A stretch of DNA of 26,372 nt from Sva-07 sp041685755 (lineage in GTDB: Bacteria; Actinomycetota; Acidimicrobiia; Acidimicrobiales; Ilumatobacteraceae), in the NCBI GenBank assembly GCA_041685755.1, contig JAWLFC010000037.1, positions 1 to 26,372 of the forward strand. Reading direction: 5' to 3'. The first letter of the stretch is position 1, and each line of letters opens with the position of its first letter. Below the pieces are notes generated by a model that had not been told where the DNA came from, did not search any database, and worked only from the letters and a program-made list of their open reading frames with translations. This document shows positions 1 to 8,319 of this stretch, in pieces. The position numbers and the translations under genes are program-made.

Positions 1-888
1 TCAGGTGATCGAGGCGGCGTAGATGCCGTCGATCGTGGCGTTCAGCGTGGCGTCGAACTCCTCGTCGCTCTGGTCGGCACTGAGCCCTTCGATCAACGCC
101 CGACTGAAGCTGGCGATCATCCCGTGCTGACGGGCGAGACGCTCGTTGGCCTCGTCACGCGGATAGCCGCCCGACAGAGCGACGACGCGGAGCACTCGCG
201 GGTGAGCGATCAGGTCGGCATAGAAGTCGTCGACGGTCGGGATCGAGAGCTTGAGCATCACCGTGCGGTCGGCGGGGAGCGCATCGAGGTGGGTGGTGAT
301 GTTCGCCCGCAACAGCTCCTCGGCGGCCTGCTTCTCGGGGCTGTGGATGTCGACTTCCGGCTCGATGATCGGCACGAGGCCGGCATCGATGATCTCCCCG
401 GCCACCTCGAACTGCTGGTCGACGATCGCTGCGACGCCCGCCTCGTTGGCCAGTTGCACCACCGAGCGCATCTTGGTGCCGAACACGCCCAGGCCGACGG
501 CTCGGTCGCACAACTCGCGCAGACCCGGGATCGGCTTCATCAGTTGCACACCGTCGGCAGCGTCCGCGAGGCCCTTGTCGACCTTGACGAACGGCACGAC
601 GTTCTTGACCGACCACAGGTAGTCGGAGGTGCCACGGCCCTCGACCTGGCGGTCCATGGTCTGCTCGAACAGGATCGCCCCGAGCACCCGTTCGCCGTTG
701 AACGCGGGCGAGGTCATGATGCGCGTCCGCATGCCGTGCATCAGGTCGAACATCTCCTCCTCGCTCGACCACGCGTCGTCGCTGACGCCGTACTGCGCAA
801 GGGCCTTGGGCGTGCTCCCTCCGCTCTGGTCGAGTGCGGCGATGAAGCCGTTGCCGGTCCGGACCTTCTGGAGCATGTCGTCGTTCAC
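1..888 (-). CDS. fda: Class I fructose-bisphosphate aldolase
   Basis: Glycolytic/gluconeogenic enzyme that reversibly splits fructose 1,6-bisphosphate into dihydroxyacetone phosphate and glyceraldehyde 3-phosphate through a Schiff-base lysine. The 295-residue product resembles the monomeric bacterial class I aldolases of the staphylococcal FdaA type from end to end: GFIAALDQSGGSTPKAL near the N-terminus, ILFEQTMDR, VQLMKPIPG, IFGTKMRS-like FGTKMRS, VPIIEPEV, the MLKLSIP segment carrying the probable Schiff-base lysine, and VALSGGY. The frame stays open up to an ATG at 951. I chose the GTG at 886-888 instead, because the protein then starts exactly where FdaA does, and because a TACAGT hexamer lies 7 nt upstream. 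The stop is the first codon of the window (1-3). It is divergent from the crotonase gene. Function is very likely; the start is likely. Confidence 0.93.
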   Translation of the reverse strand: MNDDMLQKVRTGNGFIAALDQSGGSTPKALAQYGVSDDAWSSEEEMFDLMHGMRTRIMTSPAFNGERVLGAILFEQTMDRQVEGRGTSDYLWSVKNVVPFVKVDKGLADAADGVQLMKPIPGLRELCDRAVGLGVFGTKMRSVVQLANEAGVAAIVDQQFEVAGEIIDAGLVPIIEPEVDIHSPEKQAAEELLRANITTHLDALPADRTVMLKLSIPTVDDFYADLIAHPRVLRVVALSGGYPRDEANERLARQHGMIASFSRALIEGLSADQSDEEFDATLNATIDGIYAASIT

Positions 889-895
889 CCCATGG

Positions 896-901
896 ACTGT
901 A
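896..901 (-). promoter_or_regulatory. Candidate -10 element of a leaderless promoter for the aldolase gene
   Basis: On the minus strand TACAGT (TANNNT) is followed by exactly 7 nt and then the GTG start at 888. Transcription would begin at or next to the start codon, giving a leaderless mRNA. No good -35 is visible. The same geometry recurs at menG, menD and the dsbA-like gene. The 65-bp gap between the aldolase start and the crotonase start holds both genes' signals. Confidence 0.5.
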
Positions 902-953
902 GCGAGATCCTCGGACCCGGAACGCCGTTCGGAAGGAGCCGAAGGACCCATCG

Positions 954-1732
<779 letters not shown>

Positions 1733-1736
<4 letters not shown>

Positions 1737-2593
1737 ACCAGCCGGCCGTGCCGCAGCGTGTCGACGTCGTCACGCCGTCCGGGCTCACGATCGCCGCCGA
1801 CGAGTGGGCGGGCGACGGTCCCCCGGTCGTGCTCGCCCACGGTGGCGGCCAGACCCGCCATTCGTGGGGCGGCACCGCCGAGGTCCTCGCCGCCCACGGC
1901 CACCGGGTGGTGTCGATCGACCTGCGCGGCCACGGTGATTCCGACTGGGCGCCCGACGGCGATTACCACATGTCGGCCTACTCCGCCGACGCCCTCGCCG
2001 TCGCCACCTGGATCGGCTCCCCCGTCGCCTGGGTCGGCGCGTCGCTCGGCGGGATGACCGGGCTCCACGCCGTCGACGCCGCACCCGAGCGCTTCTCGGC
2101 GCTCGTCCTCGTCGACATCACGCCCCGCCCGGCCGCGGCCGGGGTCAGCCGGATCCTCGAGTTCATGGCCAAGGACGCCGAGCGGGGCTTCGCGACCCTC
2201 GACGACGCCGCCGACGCGATCGCCGCCTACCAGCCGCATCGACCCCGCCCGACCGACCTGTCGGGGCTGTCGAAGAACCTGCGCCTCGGCGAGGACGGCC
2301 GCTGGCGCTGGCACTGGGACCCGGCGTTCCTCAGCATCCGCACCGGCGGCACGAGCGAGCACGCCCGTGACCAGCACCACGACCAACTCGAGGCGATCGC
2401 CCGGCGACTCACCCTGCCGACGCTGCTGGTTCGGGGCAAGCTGTCCGATCTCGTGACCGACGCCGAGGTGGAGGCGTTCAGGGAGATGGTGCCCCACGCC
2501 GGCTACGTCGACGTGGCCGATGCCGCCCACATGATCGCCGGCGACCGCAACGACGTGTTCACCGACGCCGTCGTCCGCTTTCTCGACGGCTGA
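1733..2593 (+). CDS. Alpha/beta hydrolase
   Basis: A 286-residue alpha/beta-hydrolase-fold enzyme with no signal peptide, so probably cytoplasmic. The oxyanion region reads VVLAHGGGQTRHSW, strand 4 ends in IDLRGHGDSDW, and the nucleophile elbow is VGASLGG with Ser104. A C-terminal LLVRGKLSDLVTD provides the likely acid and DAAHMIAGD the catalytic histidine, so the triad looks complete. The GTG start at 1733 overlaps the stop of the crotonase gene by GTGA, which fixes the start and implies an operon. The partner suggests action on an acyl ester or thioester derived from the same pathway, but the substrate cannot be read from sequence. Epoxide hydrolase, esterase and lactonase remain possible. 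Confidence 0.88.
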
Positions 2594-2613
2594 GCAAGGC
2601 GCATCGACGCTCT

Positions 2614-2655
2614 GTGACGTGGCATGTGTCACTCGCGTCGCCCGCGCGCGAGAAT
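2614..2655 (+). promoter_or_regulatory. Candidate promoter with inverted repeat upstream of the acyl-CoA ligase
   Basis: The 68-bp gap before the ligase contains GTGAC-N9-GTCAC (2614-2632), a perfect 5-bp inverted repeat. A GAGAAT hexamer (2650-2655) lies 6 nt before the ATG and 17 nt after TGTCAC (2627-2632). This fits a leaderless or very short-leader promoter with an operator overlapping the -35. No Shine-Dalgarno sequence is evident. The match is weak and visual only. Confidence 0.3.
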
Positions 2656-2661
2656 GTGGAC

Positions 2662-4482
2662 ATGACCACCAGCCAGGAACTCTTCGATCGCATCGACGGC
2701 CACAACCTGAACACCAGGTTTCTCGCCAATCTCGAACGCAACGCCGACATCGAGGTGCTGCGATGGAAGGACGCCGACGGTGAGTGGCGGACCTCGACGA
2801 TGTCGCAGCTCGCCGACGACACTGCCCGCCTCGTCACCGGGCTGCGCGGCCTCGGCGTCGGCCCCGGCGACACCGTGGTGCTGATGCTCACCAACCGGCC
2901 CGAGTTCCACGCCCTCGATCTCGCCGTGCTGTTCCTCGGGGCGACGCCCGTGTCGATCTACAACTCCTCGGCACCCGAGCAGATCGAGTACCTCGTCAAC
3001 GACTGCAGGGCCAAGGTGGCCGTCGTCGAGAACGACGCGTTCCTCGAGCGCTTCTTGAAGGTCCGCGAGTCGCTGACGACGCTCGAGCACATCGTGCTGA
3101 TGGAACCCTCCGACGTCGCCGGCGACGCCGTGGTCCCCTACGCCGACCTCGCCGCGAGCGAACCTGCCGACCTCGCCGCCGAGGCCTCGAACGCCACGCT
3201 CGACACACTGGCGACGATCATCTACACCTCGGGCACGACCGGACCACCCAAGGGCGTGATGCTCTCGCACCGCAACGTGGCCTGGACGCTCGAGTCGGTC
3301 GGCCAGTCGATGCGTGACCAGACCGACATCGACGACTTCGCCGGCAAGCGGCACGTGTCGTACCTGCCGATGGCACACATCTTCGAGCGTCTGCTCGGGC
3401 ACTACTACCTGCTCGACTTCGCCTCGCAGGTCACGTGCTGTCCCGACACCTCGCAGCTGACCGCGTTCACCACCGAGGTGCGCCCGAACGTGTTCATCGG
3501 CGTGCCGCGCGTCTGGGAGAAGCTGTACGCCGGCGTCAACGCCGCGGTCGGTGCCGATCCGGAGAAGGCGAAGTCGTTCAACGACGCCATCGACGCGGCC
3601 CTGCCGATCGTGGAGAAGATGACCCGGGGCACCGCCACCCAGGAGGAGATCGACACCTGGAACTTCCTCGACCAGGTCGCGTTCTCGACCGTGCGGGGCC
3701 TGATCGGCCTCGACCAGGCCGAGATCTGCATCACCGGCGCCGCTCCCCTGCCCGCCGAGATCCTCGCCTGGTTCCGGGCGATCGGCGTGCCGTTGACCGA
3801 GGGCTACGGCATGTCGGAGACGACCGCGGTGCTCACGTGGGCCAACGATCCCAAGCCGGGGTGCGTCGGCCGCGCCGCCACCGGTGTCGAGCTCAAGATC
3901 GCCGAGGACGGCGAGGTGCTGGCACGGGGTGGCAACAACTTCGAGGGCTACCTGAACAAGCCCGAGCAGACCGCCGAGACGATCGACGAGGACGGCTGGC
4001 TCCACACCGGCGACATCGGCATGCTCGACGACGACGGCTACCTCAAGATCGTCGACCGCAAGAAGGAGCTGATCATCACCGCCGGCGGCAAGAACGTCAG
4101 CCCGGCGAACCTCGAGGCCGAACTCAAGATGATCCCGCTGGTCGGCCAGGCGTGCGCCGTCGGCGAGCAGCGCCCGTTCGTGGCTGCCCTCGTCGTCCTC
4201 GACCCCGATGCCGCTGCCGCCTGGGCTGCGGCGCACGGGCTGAGCGGCGACGACGCATCGTTGGCGGCACTGGCGCAGAACCCCGACGTGATCGCCGAGA
4301 TCGAAGCCGGCCTCGACGAGGTGATGGCGGGTTTCAACAACGCCGAGGCGGTCAAGAAGGTCAAGGTGCTCGCCGAGGAGTGGCTCCCCGACTCCGATCT
4401 GCTGACGCCGACGTCGAAGCTCAAGCGGCGCGGCATCCTCGCCAAGTTCGCCGGCGAGATCGAGGAGCTCTACGCCAAGTAG
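2662..4482 (+). CDS. Long-chain fatty-acid--CoA ligase (FadD15-type)
   Basis: ANL-superfamily adenylating enzyme that activates long-chain fatty acids to acyl-CoA via an acyl-adenylate. The 606-residue length fits the FadD15/long-chain ligase subfamily. The P-loop-like AMP signature IIYTSGTTGPPKGV lies near residue 190, followed by YLPMAHIFER, the GYGMSET motif, HTGDIGMLDDDGYLKI and DRKKELIITAGGKNVSP. The C-terminal domain ends LTPTSKLKRRGIL with a likely catalytic lysine. The ATG at 2662 was chosen over an in-frame ATG at 2614 because family members start with a short tail before the adenylation domain and because a -10-like hexamer lies between the two. It converges on the membrane-protein gene with only 11 bp between stops. 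Confidence 0.92.
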   Translation: MTTSQELFDRIDGHNLNTRFLANLERNADIEVLRWKDADGEWRTSTMSQLADDTARLVTGLRGLGVGPGDTVVLMLTNRPEFHALDLAVLFLGATPVSIYNSSAPEQIEYLVNDCRAKVAVVENDAFLERFLKVRESLTTLEHIVLMEPSDVAGDAVVPYADLAASEPADLAAEASNATLDTLATIIYTSGTTGPPKGVMLSHRNVAWTLESVGQSMRDQTDIDDFAGKRHVSYLPMAHIFERLLGHYYLLDFASQVTCCPDTSQLTAFTTEVRPNVFIGVPRVWEKLYAGVNAAVGADPEKAKSFNDAIDAALPIVEKMTRGTATQEEIDTWNFLDQVAFSTVRGLIGLDQAEICITGAAPLPAEILAWFRAIGVPLTEGYGMSETTAVLTWANDPKPGCVGRAATGVELKIAEDGEVLARGGNNFEGYLNKPEQTAETIDEDGWLHTGDIGMLDDDGYLKIVDRKKELIITAGGKNVSPANLEAELKMIPLVGQACAVGEQRPFVAALVVLDPDAAAAWAAAHGLSGDDASLAALAQNPDVIAEIEAGLDEVMAGFNNAEAVKKVKVLAEEWLPDSDLLTPTSKLKRRGILAKFAGEIEELYAK

Positions 4483-4493
4483 CGACGCTCAGC

Positions 4494-5075
4494 TCATCGT
4501 TGGTCGACGGCCACTGACGGGTCGTCGAGACCCCAGTGCGTGATCGCTCGGGCGACCAGGCCGAGCGCGCCGAGGCCGAGCACCAGGAACGCAGGGCCCA
4601 ACACCGGCCAGGGCGCCGGGGGCCACTGGATGACCGACTGGACGTGCCGGTGGAGGAATCCGATCAGCATCGCGCCCCACCAGCCGATCTGGGACACGAA
4701 CAGCGCCAACGCCGACCAGACGACGAACCGTGACGGCAACGCGTCGCCGGGGCCGAAATCGCCGGCGCGTCGCTGCACCCGGTGCAACGCCAGCCCGTTG
4801 AGGCCGATCACCGCCACGAAGAAGAGCTTGATCCACATGAGATTGTCGATCTGCCCCTTGATCACGAGCAGCGGCACACCGGCGGCGACCATGGCCGACC
4901 AACCGACCCACACGAACCTCTCGGTCACGGCGCTGACCGCGACGACCTGCCGGTACGGCTGCCGGCCCACGAGCCACAACGCCCCGTACAGGTCCGTGAC
5001 CAGCACCGAGCCGAAACCGAGCACGAGCCCGCTGAGGTGCACGAAGAGCAGGATGTAGAACGCCGTCGAGTCCAT
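4494..5075 (-). CDS. Unrecognised five-helix membrane protein
   Basis: A 193-residue hydrophobic protein of unknown function. I see about five membrane segments: roughly residues 5-30, 50-70, 78-98, 116-140 and 157-178. Polar or charged residues inside helix 1 include a histidine (LFVHLSGLVLGFG) and an aspartate (VLVTDLYG), which could bind a cofactor or ion; the short cytosolic loops are basic (RVQRRAG). There is no signal peptide apart from helix 1 and no recognisable catalytic domain. Its ATG lies 3 nt after the stop of a 53-residue membrane protein gene, suggesting a two-gene unit with coupled translation. I do not recognise the family. Quinone- or heme-associated membrane proteins of this size are one possibility, without direct evidence. 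Confidence 0.75.
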   Translation of the reverse strand: MDSTAFYILLFVHLSGLVLGFGSVLVTDLYGALWLVGRQPYRQVVAVSAVTERFVWVGWSAMVAAGVPLLVIKGQIDNLMWIKLFFVAVIGLNGLALHRVQRRAGDFGPGDALPSRFVVWSALALFVSQIGWWGAMLIGFLHRHVQSVIQWPPAPWPVLGPAFLVLGLGALGLVARAITHWGLDDPSVAVDQR

Positions 5076-5078
5076 GGA

Positions 5079-5240
5079 TCACGGTCGGGGATCATCGCGG
5101 CGGTGCGGATCGACGTCGGTGAGGTGTGGGCGCCCGCTGTCGATCGGACGGGCCGGTCCCCGTCCCCGCCTCGCCATCACGAACAGCCGCCAGCCGACGA
5201 GCGCCAGGAAGCAGATCGCGATGATCACGATGGCCCACAT
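5079..5240 (-). CDS. Small single-pass membrane protein, 53 residues
   Basis: A short reading frame from ATG 5238-5240 to TGA 5079-5081. Residues 2-22 form one hydrophobic segment (WAIVIIAICFLALVGWRLF), followed by a basic stretch (MARRGRGPARP) and a polar tail rich in Asp, His and Arg. That gives a positive-inside topology with the C-terminus in the cytosol. It ends 3 nt before the start of the five-helix membrane protein, so the two are probably translated together. TACGTC lies 7 nt upstream of the ATG and resembles the -10 spacing seen at other genes here; no Shine-Dalgarno is visible. Codon third positions are GC-rich as in real genes of the window. I recognise no family. Without this gene the 223-bp stretch between 5076 and 5298 would be empty. 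Confidence 0.5.
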   Translation of the reverse strand: MWAIVIIAICFLALVGWRLFVMARRGRGPARPIDSGRPHLTDVDPHRRDDPRP

Positions 5241-5298
5241 GGATGCCGACGTACCCGCTGCGTCGGACGGGCAAACGACGCGTGCTCGACGACCGGCG

Positions 5299-5985
5299 TC
5301 AGTCGGTCATCAGCCGGTAGCCGACCCCGCGAGCGGTCACGATCAGCTTCGGGTCGTCGGGATGATCCTCGATCTTGAGCCGCAGGCGTCGCACGTGGGC
5401 GTCGACGAGACGCGAATCCCCGAGATACTCGTAGCCCCACACTCGTTCGAGGAGCTGATCGCGCGAGAGCACGGCGCCGGCGTGGTCGGCGAACTCGCAC
5501 ATCAGGCGGAACTCGGTCTTGGTGAGGTTCACCTCGACGCCTGCTTTGAGCACGATGCCCTGCTCACGCCGCACCTCGACGTCACCGAAGCGCGAGGCGA
5601 GTGGGGTCGTGGCCTTGCCCTGCAGCGCCATCCGGCGCAGCGACGCCCGGATCCGTGCCGCCAACTCCTTGGGCACCACCGGCTTGGTGACGTAGTCGTC
5701 GGCGCCCGCCTCGAGCCCGGCGACCATGTCGTGGGTGTCGGTCTGGGCGGTGATCATGATGATCGGCACGATGCTCTCGGCCCGCAACGCCCGACAGACG
5801 TCGAAACCCGACATGTCCGGCAGGCGCAGGTCGAGCAGGACCAGGTCGGGCGGCGATTCGCGGAACGCCGCCAGGCCCCTCTGACCGTCGGCGGCCTCGC
5901 GCACCGAGTACCCCTCGTCCTCCAGGGCCATCGACAGCGCCAGGCGGATCCCGTCGTCGTCCTCGATGAACAGCAGCGTCTCCAT
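5299..5985 (-). CDS. OmpR/PhoB-family response regulator (MtrA-like)
   Basis: DNA-binding response regulator of 228 residues, the same length as mycobacterial MtrA. The receiver domain (residues 1-115) has the acidic pocket IEDDDG, phospho-acceptor Asp52 in LVLLDLRLPD, Thr79 (IIMITAQTD) and Lys101 (DDYVTKPV). The C-terminal winged helix (about 130-226) shows LTKTEFRLM, LLERVWGYEY, LVDAHVRRLRLKIE and the terminal VTARGVGYRL. I start it at the METLLFIEDDDG methionine, which puts the receiver at the N-terminus; a longer frame to 6069 would add an atypical leader. It is divergent from a histidine kinase and a GerMN lipoprotein, so it most likely forms a two-component pair with that kinase. A candidate promoter lies at 6030-6058 on the minus strand. 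Confidence 0.92.
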   Translation of the reverse strand: METLLFIEDDDGIRLALSMALEDEGYSVREAADGQRGLAAFRESPPDLVLLDLRLPDMSGFDVCRALRAESIVPIIMITAQTDTHDMVAGLEAGADDYVTKPVVPKELAARIRASLRRMALQGKATTPLASRFGDVEVRREQGIVLKAGVEVNLTKTEFRLMCEFADHAGAVLSRDQLLERVWGYEYLGDSRLVDAHVRRLRLKIEDHPDDPKLIVTARGVGYRLMTD

Positions 5986-6029
5986 GGTTGCAGACCAGTG
6001 TGACGGCTCCGCGGTGGATCCGCCGCGCT

Positions 6030-6058
6030 TTGTTACCGAAATCGCACACTCCACGCAA
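6030..6058 (-). promoter_or_regulatory. Candidate promoter for the response regulator
   Basis: On the minus strand TTGCGT (6053-6058) and TAACAA (6030-6035) are separated by exactly 17 nt, a sigma-70-type arrangement. Transcription would start near 6023, leaving a leader of about 38 nt before the ATG at 5985. The surrounding 5986-6203 region, 218 bp between the divergent genes, holds no convincing gene; it is less GC-rich than the coding regions and is best read as a shared regulatory region. Confidence 0.4.
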
Positions 6059-6061
6059 CGA

Positions 6062-6074
6062 GCTGTCACACAGC
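6062..6074. promoter_or_regulatory. Short inverted repeat next to the regulator's -35
   Basis: GCTGTCACACAGC is a perfect inverted repeat (5-bp arms, 3-nt centre) directly upstream of the candidate -35. It includes GTCACA, which from memory resembles the half-site reported for mycobacterial MtrA. An operator for autoregulation by the divergent regulator is a reasonable guess, no more. Confidence 0.3.
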
Positions 6075-6190
6075 CGCGTCATCATCTCTCTTGTTCACGC
6101 TGCCCCGGTGGGGTGCCTTCCTCCCCCTGGTACCTCACCGGCAGCGGGTGAACCCCCGGCGGGCACTCCGATGCATTCACGGCAACCTGC

Positions 6191-6196
6191 AACACT
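6191..6196 (+). promoter_or_regulatory. Candidate -10 element for the histidine kinase
   Basis: AACACT precedes the GTG at 6204 by 7 nt, the same spacing as the TANNNT elements at other genes here, although the first base is A rather than T. It supports a leaderless kinase transcript starting at 6204. No -35 is recognisable. Confidence 0.3.
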
Positions 6197-6203
6197 CGGG
6201 CCC

Positions 6204-7601
6204 GTGGCTCGCCGTCGCACCCTTCGTCTGCGCACCCGCGTCATCCTGTTCTTCGCGTTCATCGCCCTGCTCGCCGGCGTCGTGCTGATCGGGGTGACCT
6301 ACGGTCTCGCCCGGAACAACCTGGTCAGCGACGACGAGGCCGCTGCCCGTCAACAGGCCTTCGTCAACGCCGACCTCGTCCGCGAACGCCTCTCGGCCGA
6401 TCCCGACGGCATCGGGGTGTTCGGCGACCTGCGCACGGAACCCGACGGATTCGCCGTGCTCAACTCGACCGATCCGACCGCGCCCCGGGCGATCACCGAT
6501 TCGCGGCACCCGATCACGGACTTCCCCGACCGGCTCGTCGACTCGGTCCACCTCGGGCAGACCGCCACCCAGAACGCCACCATCGACGGAGCCGACTACG
6601 TCACCGTCGGCGTCTACATCGCCGAGCACGACACCGGCTACTTCGAGGCGTTCCCGCTCGCGGCGACACAGGCGACCCTGCGCGCCATCCTCACGGCGTT
6701 GCTGGCGGGAGCCGCCGGCACGCTCGTGCTCGCCGGACTCTTCGGGCTCGCCACCAGCCGCCGGTTGCTGCAGCCGTTGAGCCAGGTGGCCGACGCCGCG
6801 GAGGAGATCGCCTCGGGCGGCCTCGACGCCCGGCTCGAGCCCGAGTCGGATCCCGACCTCGACCGGCTCGCCGGGTCGTTCAACGAGATGGCCGACGCCG
6901 TGCAGGCCCGGATCGAACGCGAGGCCCGGTTCGCGTCCGACGTGAGCCACGAGCTGCGCTCGCCGATCACCGCCCTCGCCGCCGCCGTCGAGGTGCTCGA
7001 CGCTCGCCGCGACGACATCCCCGAACGCACCCAGCAGGCACTCGACGTCGTCGTCAGCCAGGTTCGACGCTTCGACAGCATGGTCATCGACCTGTTGGAG
7101 CTCGCTCGGCTCGACGCCGGCGCCACCGACCTCAACGTGGAGGACCTCCGCCTGGTCGACCTGACCCGTCGGGTCGCCGGCCGCTTCGGCGAGGCCGACA
7201 TCCCGATCGTCGTCGCCCGGGGCACACCCGACACGGTCGCGCTCGACAAGGTCCGTTTCGAACGTATCGTCGGGAACTTGCTCGACAACGCCCGCAACCA
7301 TGGCGGCGGGGCGATCCGCATCGAGATCGCGCCGGCCCCCGGTGATCGCTTCCGTCTCGCCGTGGAAGACGGCGGCCCGGGTGTCGCCACGGGCGAACGC
7401 GACCGCATCTTCGAACGATTCGCCCGCGGCAGCGCCGCCCGCCACCGGGTCGGCACCGGCCTCGGGCTGGCGCTCGTGGCCGAACACAGCGCGGCGATGG
7501 GCGGCAGCGCCTGGGTCGAGGACCGCGTCGGCGGCGGCGCCCGTTTCGTGGTCGAGCTCCCGGCGCAGGTGGTCGACGCCGGTCGGGCGGTGACGGTGTG
7601 A
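6204..7601 (+). CDS. HAMP-domain sensor histidine kinase (MtrB-like)
   Basis: Membrane sensor kinase, about 465 residues. Helix 1 covers residues 13-35 after a basic tail (ARRRTLRLRTR). An extracytoplasmic sensor domain follows (about 36-155), then helix 2 (about 158-180) and a HAMP linker with an EIASGGLDARLEPE segment. The HisKA domain carries phospho-acceptor His249 (DVSHELRSP). The ATPase domain shows the N box (LLDNARNHG), G1 (VEDGGPGV), F box (IFERFARG) and G2 (GTGLGLALV). I prefer GTG 6204 to the in-frame ATG 6171: the codons between them are AT-ending in an otherwise GC-ending gene, and a -10-like hexamer lies 7 nt upstream of the GTG. The gene overlaps the lipoprotein gene by GTGA. 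Its likely partner is the divergent response regulator. Confidence 0.9.
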   Translation: MARRRTLRLRTRVILFFAFIALLAGVVLIGVTYGLARNNLVSDDEAAARQQAFVNADLVRERLSADPDGIGVFGDLRTEPDGFAVLNSTDPTAPRAITDSRHPITDFPDRLVDSVHLGQTATQNATIDGADYVTVGVYIAEHDTGYFEAFPLAATQATLRAILTALLAGAAGTLVLAGLFGLATSRRLLQPLSQVADAAEEIASGGLDARLEPESDPDLDRLAGSFNEMADAVQARIEREARFASDVSHELRSPITALAAAVEVLDARRDDIPERTQQALDVVVSQVRRFDSMVIDLLELARLDAGATDLNVEDLRLVDLTRRVAGRFGEADIPIVVARGTPDTVALDKVRFERIVGNLLDNARNHGGGAIRIEIAPAPGDRFRLAVEDGGPGVATGERDRIFERFARGSAARHRVGTGLGLALVAEHSAAMGGSAWVEDRVGGGARFVVELPAQVVDAGRAVTV

Positions 7602-8293
7602 GACGGCAGCACGTGCGCCGTGGACTCGGCCTGCTACTGGTCAGCGGCCTCGTGGTCGCCTGCGGTGTCCGGACCGGTGACGACACCTTCGAGGCGGTCC
7701 CGGCTGACGAGATCCCCTTCGGCCTCGATGCCACCTCGACCACCACGACCACCACGACGAGCACGACCTTGCCCGACGCACCGGCGACCACGCTGCCGGC
7801 GACGACCACCACCATTCGGCTGGAGCCGGTCGAGATCTACTTCCTGTCGCGGGGGCGGCTCCAACCCGTGCCGTTCGAACTCCCGCCGGGTTTCTCCGCC
7901 GACCAGGTCGCCGACGTGCTCGAAGCCGGTCCGCCAGACGGCTTCGCCCTCGACACGCTGATCGAGGACGGGTTGATCGTGAGTTTGCTGGAGTCCGGAG
8001 GTGTCCTCGCCGTCGACCTCGACGCCGAGGTGTTCGATCGCATCGACGCGCCCGACCAGACCGAGGCGATCGGGCAGATCGTCCTGACGATGATCAGCAG
8101 CCTGCGCCGGGTCGGCCAGGTGACCTTCACGCTCGACGGCGAACCGATCCCGGTGAAGAAGGGCAACGGTCTCTCCTCGGACGTCGGCGAGGCGCTGTCG
8201 TACGACGACTACGCGGTCCTGCTCGCGCGGCCCCGCTCGACCGCGGACACCACGACGACCACGACGATCGCCACGACGACGACGTCGGATTGA
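7598..8293 (+). CDS. GerMN-domain lipoprotein (LpqB-like position)
   Basis: A 231-residue probable surface lipoprotein. The N-terminus is basic (MRRQHVRRG), followed by a hydrophobic stretch and a lipobox ending VVAC, with Cys22 as lipidation site. A Thr-rich linker follows (about residues 46-72). The conserved part (about 75-212) reads like a GerMN domain, with VEIYFLSRGRLQPV, a long hydrophilic middle and IGQIVLTMISSLRRVGQVTFTL-type segments. The C-terminus is a second Thr-rich tail. In mycobacteria the mtrAB genes are followed by lpqB, a much larger lipoprotein with a GerMN and a propeller domain; here only the GerMN part is present. GTG 7598 overlaps the kinase stop, so it should be co-translated and may modulate the kinase from outside the membrane. 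Confidence 0.8.
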   Translation: MRRQHVRRGLGLLLVSGLVVACGVRTGDDTFEAVPADEIPFGLDATSTTTTTTTSTTLPDAPATTLPATTTTIRLEPVEIYFLSRGRLQPVPFELPPGFSADQVADVLEAGPPDGFALDTLIEDGLIVSLLESGGVLAVDLDAEVFDRIDAPDQTEAIGQIVLTMISSLRRVGQVTFTLDGEPIPVKKGNGLSSDVGEALSYDDYAVLLARPRSTADTTTTTTIATTTTSD

Positions 8294-8319
8294 ACACCGA
8301 CCCCGAGCACCGGACCGGG

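Noticed and set aside
889..951. N-terminal extension of the aldolase to the ATG at 951
   Set aside because: It would add 21 residues absent from FdaA-type aldolases and leave only 2 bp to the divergent crotonase start; the GTG at 888 aligns with the family start and has a -10-like hexamer 7 nt upstream.
2611..2632. CRP-type operator in the TGTGAC...GTCAC element
   Set aside because: CRP sites have TGTGA-N6-TCACA; here the spacing between the TGTGA and TCAC parts is 11 nt and the final A is missing.
2629..4236. 535-codon minus-strand open frame opposite the FadD15-like gene
   Set aside because: His/Asp/Gly/Val-rich translation without recognisable motifs; typical antisense frame of a GC-rich gene.
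6171..6203. ATG 6171 as the histidine kinase start
   Set aside because: The 11 codons between 6171 and 6203 mostly end in A or T, unlike the rest of the gene, and GTG 6204 has a hexamer at the usual 7-nt spacing. The choice is not certain.
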